Part shown: one piece after another, positions 46,636-54,620 of the stretch | How positions within the stretch are numbered: position 1 is the stretch's first letter | Layout of the letters: each line of letters opens with the position of its first letter | Source of the DNA: Ensifer aridi | Lineage (GTDB): Bacteria > Pseudomonadota > Alphaproteobacteria > Rhizobiales > Rhizobiaceae | Direction: 5' to 3' | Assembly (NCBI RefSeq): GCF_002078505.1 | Contig: NZ_LUAV01000012.1 | Coordinates: forward strand, 125,177 to 189,176 | Length of the DNA: 64,000 nt | Program-made: the position numbers and the translations under genes | Notes under the pieces: generated by a model | Seen by the model: the letters and a program-made list of their open reading frames with translations, nothing else | Database searches by the model: none | What the model was told of the DNA's origin: nothing

Positions 46636-47759
46636 CAGGCGAGCTCCTCTCCATGCGAGATCGCATTGCCGCTCTCGCTGTCGAAGACATGCAGGCTCGA
46701 TGGCTCGAGCCGGATGCCGATCGGTTGACCGATCTCGAGGCTCGTCCGGTCATGTTCGACGAGAACCATCGTGCCGCCGGCGAAGTCGGCCGCGATGTGG
46801 GTTTGATCTCCAAGCCACTGGTTAACGGCGACGCGGCCAGTGACTCCGTCGGCACTGCGCCGAACGGCATAGGGTCGAACGCCGAGAACCACTTTCTGCC
46901 GCTTCAAAAGCGCTTCCCGAACCGGATGCGAGAAATCGGAGGTGTGATAGTCGAGGTGTACTCCGTCCTTGAGACCGAAGCGGATGCCGGTGCCCGATCC
47001 GCTGACGCTCGCCTCGAAGACGTTCATCGGCGGCTCGCCGACGAACGTGCCGGTGAAGAGATTTGCCGGCCTTTCCTTGATCTTCTTGGGCGTGTCGAAC
47101 TGCTGCAGCACGCCCCCTTCCATCACGGCGATGCGATCCGCAAGCGCGTTCGCCTCGGTCTGGTCGTGGGTGACGAGGATCGCCGTGAGCCCGCGCTCCT
47201 TGATGTAGTGCTTGATGCGGCCGCGCAGCACGGCACGCAATTGCGGTTCGAGCTGGCCCATCGGCTCGTCGAGAAGATGCAGGGCGGCATCGCGGATCAG
47301 CGCTCGCCCGAGGGAGGCACGCTGCTGCTGGCCGCCGGAGATCGAGCTTGGATAGCGGCCGAGGATGTCCTCGATCTCGAGCAGCTTGGCGATGCTCGCG
47401 ACCTTCTCGTCGACAACGGCTTGCGACAGCTTCGATGCCTTCAGCGCGAAGCCGATGTTCTCGCGCACCGTCAGCGGCGGATAGAGCGAATAGCCCTCAA
47501 AGGCCATGGCGACGTTGCGGCGGACCGGCGGAAGCGTTTGCACCTGCCGGCTGCCAAGCGAGATCGTGCCACGCGAGACGGGCTCGAAGCCGGCAATCAT
47601 CCTGAGGGTCGAGGTCTTGCCGCAGCCGGACGAACCGAGAAGCGCGATGATCTCGCCCTTCTTGACCTCCATGCTGAGCCTCTTCACGGCGTGAACGCCG
47701 TAGTCGACCGGACCGTAGAACTTGTCGACGTTATCGATCGAAAGAGCGGTATCGTTCAT
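46635..47759 (-). CDS. Polyol ABC transporter ATP-binding protein, second of a pair (altered Q-loop and D-loop)
   Basis: This 374-residue MalK/UgpC-like ATPase has Walker A GSSGCGKT, a full signature SISGGQQQRASLGRAL, Walker B LHLLDEP with the catalytic Glu, and switch VTHDQTEA. The Q-loop, usually FQ, reads FEGYSLYP (Gln to Glu). The D-loop, usually SALDAKLR, reads GQLEPQLR. A TOBE-type regulatory region follows from about residue 285. It is paired by ATGA overlap with another ATPase (47756-48874) that carries complementary changes. Together they probably form a heterodimer that powers the polyol importer. Confidence 0.88.
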   Translation of the reverse strand: MNDTALSIDNVDKFYGPVDYGVHAVKRLSMEVKKGEIIALLGSSGCGKTSTLRMIAGFEPVSRGTISLGSRQVQTLPPVRRNVAMAFEGYSLYPPLTVRENIGFALKASKLSQAVVDEKVASIAKLLEIEDILGRYPSSISGGQQQRASLGRALIRDAALHLLDEPMGQLEPQLRAVLRGRIKHYIKERGLTAILVTHDQTEANALADRIAVMEGGVLQQFDTPKKIKERPANLFTGTFVGEPPMNVFEASVSGSGTGIRFGLKDGVHLDYHTSDFSHPVREALLKRQKVVLGVRPYAVRRSADGVTGRVAVNQWLGDQTHIAADFAGGTMVLVEHDRTSLEIGQPIGIRLEPSSLHVFDSESGNAISHGEELA

Positions 47760-48874
47760 GCCGCTTCTCCGTTGCGCTTGGATGTGACTTCGGAAGGCCG
47801 GATGCGCTGTCCGCTCGCCCTGTCGAAGAGGAAGGCCGCTCGGCCGTTGACGGCGATGTGTGCAGGCCCGGCGGTGGGGCCGGGTGTGCCGGCGGGGCGT
47901 GAAACCAGAATCTCGCGACCGCGCGCGGTCAGCGCCAGCGTCACGGTCTTCTCGTTGAGCGGCGTTTCCGCCTCGACCGTCACCGGGACCGCACCGAGCG
48001 TTGAGGCTTCAGTGAAGGCGATCGTCTCCGGACGCAGCCCGAGGACGCATTCCTTGCCGACGATCTCGGCGCCGAAGCCCGGAAGGCGGACACGGACGCC
48101 GGAGAGTTCGACAAAGGCGCCGTCCGGTCCGCGTTGCGGCACGACATCGAGGAGGTTGATGGTCGGGTCGCCGAAGAGGCGGGCGATCTCAATATCGGCC
48201 GGTGAATTGTAGATCTCCGCCGGCGTGCCGATCTGTCGAATGCGCCCCTCTGCCATGACGGCGATGCGGTCGCCGAGTGCCATCGCTTCCTTGTAGTCCT
48301 GGGTGACGTAGATCACGGTCGCGCCCTGGGCGGCGAGCAGCCGGGGCAGTTCCAGCCGCATCTCGAAACGCAGCTTGGCGTCGACGTTGCGGAGCGGGTC
48401 GTCTAGCAGCAGCAGCGGCGGCGAACCGACGAGCGCGCGGGCGAGCGCCGTACGCTGTTTCTGCCCGTTCGAGAGCGCCTTTGGATGGTGGCTCAGCACA
48501 TGATCTATCTTCAACAGCTTCGCCACTTTCTGCACGCCTCCGGCGATCGCCTCCTTGGAAGACTTCCGCGAGGTCAGCGCACTGGCGATATTGTCGGAGG
48601 CGCTCATATGCGGGAACAGCGCGAAGTTCTGGAAAGCCATGCCGACGCCGCGATGCTCGGCATCGACCGCCGTCATGTCTTCGCCGCCGATCAGCACCCT
48701 GCCCTCGTCCGGATCGATGACGCCGGCGATCAGCCGGAGCAGCACGGTCTTGCCGGAACCCGACGGTCCGAAGAGCACCAGCCGCTCGCCATCCGCGACT
48801 TCGAGCGACAGGTCGTCGAGAACCGTCTGGCTCTTGTAGCGCTTGACGATGTTCTTCAATTGCAGCGTGGTCAT
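47756..48874 (-). CDS. Polyol ABC transporter ATP-binding protein, first of a pair (degenerate catalytic site)
   Basis: This 372-residue ATPase has an intact Walker A GPSGSGKT and Q-loop FQNFALFP. The signature reads LSNGQKQRTALARAL instead of LSGGQ. Walker B ends LLLLDDPLRNVD, with Asp for the catalytic Glu. The switch motif reads VTQDYKEA, with Gln for the switch His. I checked the Glu-to-Asp and His-to-Gln changes in the nucleotide sequence. The enzyme should bind ATP but hydrolyse it poorly by itself. With the partner encoded downstream, one composite site would be canonical and one degenerate. A TOBE-like tail follows from about residue 290. Confidence 0.88.
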   Translation of the reverse strand: MTTLQLKNIVKRYKSQTVLDDLSLEVADGERLVLFGPSGSGKTVLLRLIAGVIDPDEGRVLIGGEDMTAVDAEHRGVGMAFQNFALFPHMSASDNIASALTSRKSSKEAIAGGVQKVAKLLKIDHVLSHHPKALSNGQKQRTALARALVGSPPLLLLDDPLRNVDAKLRFEMRLELPRLLAAQGATVIYVTQDYKEAMALGDRIAVMAEGRIRQIGTPAEIYNSPADIEIARLFGDPTINLLDVVPQRGPDGAFVELSGVRVRLPGFGAEIVGKECVLGLRPETIAFTEASTLGAVPVTVEAETPLNEKTVTLALTARGREILVSRPAGTPGPTAGPAHIAVNGRAAFLFDRASGQRIRPSEVTSKRNGEAA

Positions 48875-48880
48875 TGTCGA

Positions 48881-49738
48881 TTATCCCTTCACCGCGCCAA
48901 GCGACAGGCCCTCGACGAGGTAGCGCTGGGCGTAGAGTGCGAGTGCCAGCGTCGGCGTGATCGAGAGCACGATCGCGGCGGCGATCTGGCCGTACTGGAT
49001 GCCGGAAGCCGTGACGAAAGCGAGCGCACCGACGGTGACTGGCTGCTTGTCGGCGGAGGCCAGCACCAGCGCGAAGACGAAATTGTTCCAGGCGAAGATG
49101 AAGGCGAGCAGGCCGGCCGCCGCGATCCCAGGGCCGGCGAGCGGCAGGGCGATCTTGCGGAAGGTCGAGAACCAGGAATGGCCGGCGATGCGATAGGCAT
49201 ATTCGACGTCGGCCGAGATGTCCTCGAAATAGCCGCGCACGATCCAGAGGATGAGCGGCAGGCAAATCAGCTGGTAGACCCAGATGAGACCGAAATAGGT
49301 ATTCGAGAGGCCAAGCCACTGGAAATATTGCGTCAGCGGCAACAGTACGAGCAGCGGCGGCGCGAAGCGGAAGGAGAGCAGCGTGAAAGCGATGTCCTCC
49401 GATCCCCTGAACTTGTGCCGTGCGAAGGCGTAAGCAGCGGGAACGCCCAGCACCAAAGCCAGCGCTACTGAAGCGACCGACAGGAACACCGAGTTGCCGA
49501 GATTGCGCATGAAGGCGATGTCGAGCGTACCAGCGGCCGTCGTGAGCTTGCCGGTGATCAGCGCCGCATAGTTGTCGAGCGTCGGCGTGAAGATCACCGA
49601 GGGAGGAATTCTGAGGATTGTCTCGTTCGTCTGGAAGGACATGAGGAAGATCCAGACGATCGGGAACATGAAGAAGATGACCACCAGAGTCAGGGCGATG
49701 CCGCGCAGGATACGTTCGAGCGGAGACATAGTTTCCAT
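48881..49738 (-). CDS. Polyol ABC transporter permease (MalG/UgpE-like)
   Basis: This 285-residue permease of the carbohydrate uptake-1 class has about six membrane segments. An EAA-type loop is at about residues 185-205 (VEYAYRIAGHSWFSTFRKIA), followed by a Pro. An N-terminal cytoplasmic MET-SPLERIL tail precedes helix 1, and the C terminus is short (LVEGLSLGAVKG), as in MalG-type subunits. It lies 6 bp upstream of the first ATPase gene and 10 bp after the partner permease. Confidence 0.88.
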   Translation of the reverse strand: METMSPLERILRGIALTLVVIFFMFPIVWIFLMSFQTNETILRIPPSVIFTPTLDNYAALITGKLTTAAGTLDIAFMRNLGNSVFLSVASVALALVLGVPAAYAFARHKFRGSEDIAFTLLSFRFAPPLLVLLPLTQYFQWLGLSNTYFGLIWVYQLICLPLILWIVRGYFEDISADVEYAYRIAGHSWFSTFRKIALPLAGPGIAAAGLLAFIFAWNNFVFALVLASADKQPVTVGALAFVTASGIQYGQIAAAIVLSITPTLALALYAQRYLVEGLSLGAVKG

Positions 49739-49748
49739 GGGAACCTCC

Positions 49749-50672
49749 TTACGCCTCGCCGCGGGCGCGTTCGCGCAGCCGGAGCCAGTTCTTGATGAAG
49801 ACGTTCGAGAGAATGTAGGTGATCGCCCAGAGGATGATCAGCAGCGCGGCGGAGCGCCCGACATTGGTCGACTGGAAGAAGTTGAGGTAGGCCTCGACCT
49901 GGAAGACGGTCAGCGTGTCGCCAGGCCCGCCCTGCGTCATCGCATAGATGATATCGAATTGCTGGATTGAGTCGAGCAAACGGAAGAGCGTCGCCGTCAG
50001 GATGTAGGGCGTCAGCATCGGCAAGGTGATGCGGAAGAAGACGAAGGTGCGCGGCACGCCGTCGAGCGCCGCCGCTTCGAAGGGCTGCGTCGGCAGCGAG
50101 CGCAGTCCAGCGAGAAGCAGGATCATGATAAATGGCGTGTAGACCCAGATGTCGACGAGCACGACTGTGAGCAACGCCGTATCTGGCGACGAGGCCCAGC
50201 GGAAATTCTCAAGACCGACAAGGCTCGCGAAGTAGCTAAGAATTCCGAAGCCGGGATTGGTCATCAGCTTCCACATCAGCGCGGCGAGCGCCGGCGCCGT
50301 CATCAGCGGCAGAAGCAGCATGATCGAGATGAAGTTGTTGACCGTCGTACGCCGTTGCAGGAGCAGCGCGATCCCGAGCCCGAGCAAGAGCTCTAGGCCG
50401 ACGGTGACGCCCGCATAGACCAGCGAGATCCTCAGCGTGTTCCAGAAGCCGGGATCGGTGAAGAAGTTCAGATAGTTCTCACCCCAGTTGAACTGGCGTG
50501 CCCATGGCTGGCTCAGTCGGTAGCGCTGGAAGGAATAGATCACCGCCGTGAAAAACGGGATCAGGATACCGATGCAGACAAGAAGCGCCGGCAAGGAGAG
50601 CACATAGGGAAGAACCCTCTTGCTGATCCTGAATCCGCCGGTCCTTGCACCGGGTTGCGTCACAGAAGCCAT
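49749..50672 (-). CDS. Polyol ABC transporter permease (MalF/UgpA-like)
   Basis: This 307-residue permease has about six membrane segments and a MalF/UgpA-type EAA loop (LRSLPTQPFEAAALDGVPRT). ATG 50672 is preferred because CGGAG lies 8 bp upstream; the longer frame adds 12 residues. With the next gene it forms the channel for polyols. Family and context support an importer of erythritol, adonitol and L-arabitol (the Mpt system of S. meliloti); the ligand is inferred from the locus. Confidence 0.87.
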   Translation of the reverse strand: MASVTQPGARTGGFRISKRVLPYVLSLPALLVCIGILIPFFTAVIYSFQRYRLSQPWARQFNWGENYLNFFTDPGFWNTLRISLVYAGVTVGLELLLGLGIALLLQRRTTVNNFISIMLLLPLMTAPALAALMWKLMTNPGFGILSYFASLVGLENFRWASSPDTALLTVVLVDIWVYTPFIMILLLAGLRSLPTQPFEAAALDGVPRTFVFFRITLPMLTPYILTATLFRLLDSIQQFDIIYAMTQGGPGDTLTVFQVEAYLNFFQSTNVGRSAALLIILWAITYILSNVFIKNWLRLRERARGEA

Positions 50673-50810
50673 GGCCAGCTCCGTTCGGAATGCTTGTCTC
50701 GATGACATGAAGGGGTCGGCCGCGGCTGGCGCAGCCAGACCCCCTCCTCGTGCTTGTGCATGTTATCGATACGCCGACCGCCGCGGGCGAGCCGACGCAC
50801 CCTCTCGAGC

Positions 50811-52256
50811 TTAACCGAGCCCGGCTTCCGCGAGCTGCCGGTTGATGCTCTCGGCGAGCTTGTCGAGCCCCTCATCGACCGGCACCTCCTTCGCCACCAT
50901 TTTCTGCAGCGTCGCTGCCCATTCGGTGGTGAGGTCGAAGAAGAGCGGCTGGGCAGTGAAGTGGATCTTCGCGCCGGGTGCGGAAATATCATGCATTTCC
51001 ACATAGCCCGGATAGCTCTTGTTCAGCCGTTCGCGGAAGATTTCGTCCTTCCAGACCGAAGCACGGACCGGGTTGACGAAGTCCATCTTCGTCGCACCGA
51101 AGATCGCGTGCTCCAGACCGGTTGCCCATTGCAGGAAATACCAGGTCGCGTCCTTGTCCTTGGAGAAGTTGGACATCGACAGCGACCAGATCCAGATGTT
51201 CGGCGTTGGCGCGGTGGCGGCCGGATTGGCGGCGAAAGGCGCGTAAGCGAGCTTGCCCGCCATCTTGTTGTCGCCGCCGTTCATGAAATAGCCGAGGATA
51301 TCGGCGTCGTAGATCATGGCGGAAGCGCCGGCGCCGAGGTCGGTGCCGACCTGATACCAGGTATAGGTCGACCAGTCCTTCGGACCGCTTTCCTGAATCA
51401 TCTGCACCCATTTGGCGTGGAAGGCCTTCGATTCCGGCGTGTTCATCGCGGCAGAAAGCTTGCCGTCGGCCGAGACGTTCAGATCCTTCTGGCCGAAATT
51501 GGCATAGCCGGAAAGGAAGCCCGGATGGATCGTCGCCCAGGAGCGCGAGCCGCGCACGCCGATGCCGTAGACACCGCCACCGACATCCTTGGTGAGCTTC
51601 GCTGCAGTTACCAGAAGCTCATCGAGGTTCTTCGGAACGCTGACCCCGACCTTGTCGAACATCTCCTTGTTATAGGAGAGGTTGTTCTGCTCGTAGCCCC
51701 ACGGAATGCACCACTGCTTGGCATCTTCCGAACCGAGCGCCCCGCCCGGCTGGCCATTCCAGGCGCAGGATGCCTTGACGCCCGGCAGGAAGTCGTCCCA
51801 CCCATATTGCGGGTTGGTCTTCGACGGATCCTTGATCCATTCGTTGAGGTCGGTGATCCAGCCGGCCGGACCATAGGTCCAGGTCATATAGGCGCCGGTC
51901 ATGAAGGCATCGTACTCCGACGAGCTCGATGAGAGCGCCGCCGTCACCTTGTCGAAATAGACGTCCTCGGGGAAGACGTCATAGGTGACTTCGATGCCGG
52001 TCAGATCCTTGAAGGTCTGAAGATTTGCAATCATCGCATCGGCATAGGGGTGCTTGTTCAGAAGCAGCTTCAGCGATTTGCCCGAATGCGCCTTCCAGTC
52101 GAAATCGGCTGCGAGCGCCTGCGTCGACATCATGTTGAACAGGGTGCCGGCGGTGCCTGCCGTCAAGCCTGCCGCGCCGAGACCTTTCAACAGGCCGCGA
52201 CGGTCCACCTCTCCGCGCAGGAATGCGCTAATGAGGTCTTTCTCCTTATCGTACAT
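50811..52256 (-). CDS. Polyol ABC transporter substrate-binding protein with Tat-like signal
   Basis: This 481-residue binding protein of extracellular family 1 begins with a 17-residue polar stretch, then DRRGLLKGLGAAGLTAG, which resembles a Tat signal with twin Arg, and a cleavage region near ALAAD (about residue 50). The mature part has the family pattern (TYDVFPEDVYFDKVTAAL, GYEQNNLSYNKEMFDKVGV). It is followed, in order, by two permeases and two ATPases, all on the minus strand. The substrate is a polyol by context; the paired catabolic genes make erythritol the best candidate. Confidence 0.88.
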   Translation of the reverse strand: MYDKEKDLISAFLRGEVDRRGLLKGLGAAGLTAGTAGTLFNMMSTQALAADFDWKAHSGKSLKLLLNKHPYADAMIANLQTFKDLTGIEVTYDVFPEDVYFDKVTAALSSSSSEYDAFMTGAYMTWTYGPAGWITDLNEWIKDPSKTNPQYGWDDFLPGVKASCAWNGQPGGALGSEDAKQWCIPWGYEQNNLSYNKEMFDKVGVSVPKNLDELLVTAAKLTKDVGGGVYGIGVRGSRSWATIHPGFLSGYANFGQKDLNVSADGKLSAAMNTPESKAFHAKWVQMIQESGPKDWSTYTWYQVGTDLGAGASAMIYDADILGYFMNGGDNKMAGKLAYAPFAANPAATAPTPNIWIWSLSMSNFSKDKDATWYFLQWATGLEHAIFGATKMDFVNPVRASVWKDEIFRERLNKSYPGYVEMHDISAPGAKIHFTAQPLFFDLTTEWAATLQKMVAKEVPVDEGLDKLAESINRQLAEAGLG

Positions 52257-52376
52257 CTGTTCTCTCCTCCACTAAGGGTAGAACTGCTCGACTGAGCTGG
52301 CCGGCTACCCCAACCGGTATTGCCTCCCTGGACCTCGCGCGTCGGCTCTCTGCCGCCGTGTGGGTTCCGCATATTC

Positions 52377-53336
52377 TCAGGCGACGAGCGCTTGCGCGGT
52401 GCGCTCGTCGGTAATGAGCCCGCTCAGGAATCCGCTTTCGAGCACCGCGCGAATGGCGCGCGCCTTGATCCTTCCGCCCGCGACCGCCACGGCGCGGCGG
52501 TTCTTCAGGTCCTCGCGGCCAAGTGTAAAGGTGCGATTGGAGAGCGCCGTCTCGATCGGCCGGCCCTTCTCGTCGAAGAAGTGGCCGAGCAATTCGCCCA
52601 TGCCGCCGCCCTTCTGGATTTCCTCGATCTCGCTCATCTCGATCATGCCGGTCGCCACCAGCGACGCCTCACGCTCCGCCGTGCCGATGCCGACCATCAG
52701 AAGATCGGCCGATTTCGCGAGATCGAAAACTTCGCGTACGCCGCGCTGGCTGAAAAGAACGTCGCGGTCCTCCACCGTGTTGGCGAAGAAAGGCACCGGC
52801 ATCACAAAGGCCTCGGCGCCGGTGCGTTCCGCCAGGCGATGGATCACGTCATGCGGATTGGCGGAGAATTTGCGGGTGAGACCGCCGAGCAAGGAGACGA
52901 AGCGGGTGTTGTTGCCTGGAGTGCGCGGCAGGTATTCGACGCAGGCCGCGAGCGTACGCCCATGGCCGACGCCGATCAGCGCCGTTTCGCCGCGTTCGAT
53001 CTCGCGCCTCAGGAATTGTGCGCCCGAGATCCCGAGCGCCTTCAGCGGCAGGTCGTCGCTGTCGAAATCGGGAACAACCTCGCAATAGTCGAGGCCGTAT
53101 CGGCTTGAAAGCCTCTGCTCCAGCTCGACGCATTCGGAGACGTCGCCGTCGATATAGACCTTCACCAGACCTTCCTGGTTCGCCTTCATGATCAGCCGGT
53201 GCGCTTTGAGCGACGTGAGACCGAGACGCTTGGCGACCTCCGCCTGAGTCAATCCACCGGCGTAATGCAGCCACGCCGCGCGCGTCGCCATGCTCGCCTC
53301 GTCGTCGCGGACTGCCATTCCCCCGATGAATGCCAT
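52377..53336 (-). CDS. eryD: EryD, SorC-family erythritol regulator
   Basis: This 319-residue regulator has a SorC/DeoR-type N-terminal HTH (about residues 15-65, with LTQAEVAKRLGLTSLKAHRLI) and a C-terminal sugar-binding domain (about 70-315). The domain has LIGVGHGRTLAACVEYLPR and VSLLGGLTRKF segments typical of Brucella EryD. In Brucella EryD represses the ery operon until erythritol is present. Here the gene is first in the same-strand locus. Four tandem repeats upstream (53360-53430) are likely its own operator. ATG 53336 is chosen over GTG 53345 because GGTGGAG precedes it. Confidence 0.92.
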   Translation of the reverse strand: MAFIGGMAVRDDEASMATRAAWLHYAGGLTQAEVAKRLGLTSLKAHRLIMKANQEGLVKVYIDGDVSECVELEQRLSSRYGLDYCEVVPDFDSDDLPLKALGISGAQFLRREIERGETALIGVGHGRTLAACVEYLPRTPGNNTRFVSLLGGLTRKFSANPHDVIHRLAERTGAEAFVMPVPFFANTVEDRDVLFSQRGVREVFDLAKSADLLMVGIGTAEREASLVATGMIEMSEIEEIQKGGGMGELLGHFFDEKGRPIETALSNRTFTLGREDLKNRRAVAVAGGRIKARAIRAVLESGFLSGLITDERTAQALVA

Positions 53337-53359
53337 CGTCTCCACCCATGCTGCGCTGC

Positions 53360-53430
53360 ATGAAAAATTTTGCGGCGCATGAAATTTTTATCAGATATGA
53401 AATAATTTTCACGGCATGAAAAAATTGTCA
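53360..53430 (-). promoter_or_regulatory. Four tandem operator-like repeats upstream of eryD, with overlapping promoter
   Basis: On the minus strand the 15-bp unit TGANAATTTTTTCAT occurs at 53416-53430 (TGACAATTTTTTCAT), 53397-53411 (TGAAAATTATTTCAT), 53379-53393 (TGATAAAAATTTCAT) and 53360-53374 (CGCAAAATTTTTCAT, more degenerate). The starts are 19, 18 and 19 bp apart, close to two helical turns. A TTGACA -35 hexamer (53426-53431) overlaps the outermost unit. This arrangement suggests cooperative binding of EryD, a tetrameric family. Confidence 0.7.
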
Positions 53431-53454
53431 AGCGCGACATGGTTGCGCCTCCGC

Positions 53455-53482
53455 AAAAAAGCCGCCTCCTTTGTCCGGCGGC
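53455..53482 (-). terminator. Intrinsic terminator downstream of the LuxR-type gene
   Basis: On the minus strand GCCGCC and GGCGGC (53461-53482) form a 6-bp stem with a 10-nt loop, followed by TTTTTTGCGG. It should end the transcript of the LuxR-family gene before the eryD promoter. The rest of the 300-bp gap 53337-53636 holds only the eryD repeats and no coding frame that I support. Confidence 0.7.
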
Positions 53483-53636
53483 AGCAGCTTCGCGGCTACG
53501 GGTCAGAAAAGAACACGTGATTTCAAAAGCTTGGCGGATTTGTCGAGTTACGGGGCTCGGATCAGCGGAATCGCGGCTTCGGCCGCCCTGAACCGGTGGT
53601 TCGGGTTTCTCTCGAGAATGAGACCGGCTCACGGTG

Positions 53637-54440
53637 TCAGTGGCCGAGATTCTTGATGTAAAGCGAGAGCAGTTGCGTCTGCGAGGAGATGCCGAGCTTG
53701 CGATAAACGTTGCGGCGGTGGACTTTGACCGTGCCGGTCGAGATACCGAGCTTCAATCCGATCGATTCGGATGAATGCCCCTGGAGCACGAGTTCGATGA
53801 TCGCTGCCTCGCGCTCGGTCAGATTGAGGTGCTGCCAGACGCCGTCGGCCGGCGGATGCACAGCCTTGCGCCGGGTTCGTCCGGTTCTCGCGAGCGCCGC
53901 GTCGAAGCGGCGGTCGAGCTCGCCCCAATGATGACGAACCAGTGCCGCAACCAGCGGCTCCACCTTCCTGAGCAAGGCAAATTCCACCCCGCTGAACGCG
54001 CCGGTCGCCTCACGCCGCATGAGCGAAAGCACCACGGTGACCTGGTCCCTGACCGGAACGAAAAAGCCCACCTCTTCGGCAAGCCCTGTCTGGACATAAT
54101 AGGTGCGATAATATTCGCTGGAGAAGAAACGGTCGGGCGCGAGTTCCCGCATCCGCCACACGCCGGGCTTCGGCGCGCATGCGGCGTGGTAGAACGGGTC
54201 GAGCAGATAGGGTCCGGCCTGATAGAGGCTCACGAAGAGCACGTGGTCCTTGGCGTCGAAGGTGCTGTAGAGATCGATCGGCCGCTCCTTGCCTCGATAG
54301 GCGAAGACGACGACGTAGTCAAAGCTCATCAGGGTCGACACCAGCAGCCGGAAGGTGCTGCCGACCGCCTGGTCGTCCATAGGCGCGCCGCTGATCAGCG
54401 GCGACAAGGCTTGAAAAAGTCTCTCGAGGTCGATGACCAA
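53637..54440 (-). CDS. LuxR-family (GerE HTH) transcriptional regulator
   Basis: This 267-residue protein has a C-terminal GerE/LuxR helix-turn-helix (about residues 205-265: LTEREAAIIELVLQGHSSES and IGLKLGISTGTVKVHRRNVYRKL). The N-terminal part (about 20-180) shows no recognised domain, only a loosely GAF-like hydrophobic pattern. It is transcribed away from the polyamine-type ABC operon, across a 180-bp region with palindromic GTATAC/GGTATATACC motifs. That arrangement suggests that it controls the transporter. It has no acyl-homoserine-lactone domain that I can recognise. The ligand is unknown. Confidence 0.82.
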   Translation of the reverse strand: MVIDLERLFQALSPLISGAPMDDQAVGSTFRLLVSTLMSFDYVVVFAYRGKERPIDLYSTFDAKDHVLFVSLYQAGPYLLDPFYHAACAPKPGVWRMRELAPDRFFSSEYYRTYYVQTGLAEEVGFFVPVRDQVTVVLSLMRREATGAFSGVEFALLRKVEPLVAALVRHHWGELDRRFDAALARTGRTRRKAVHPPADGVWQHLNLTEREAAIIELVLQGHSSESIGLKLGISTGTVKVHRRNVYRKLGISSQTQLLSLYIKNLGH

Positions 54441-54466
54441 ACCGTTCCCCCGCCGCTACTGTTGCA

Positions 54467-54524
54467 GGGTATACTCCTTCCACGAGGCAATCTGCGGTGA
54501 AATACCTCTCTTGGGGTATATACC
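54467..54524. promoter_or_regulatory. Palindromic motifs between the LuxR-type regulator and the ABC operon
   Basis: GGGTATACTCC at 54467-54477 and the perfect palindrome GGTATATACC at 54515-54524 share the GGTATA core about 47 bp apart. A looser inverted repeat ATACC-N8-GGTAT (54502-54519) overlaps the second. They are candidate binding sites for the divergent LuxR-family regulator. Confidence 0.4.
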
Positions 54525-54620
54525 GGCTCGGTAACCTTTGACTAGGCTACCTGACAATGACGGTGGGAAGCGCCGGCGCAAAACCGCGAGCGATTCCAAA
54601 AACAACCGCAGGGAACAGAC

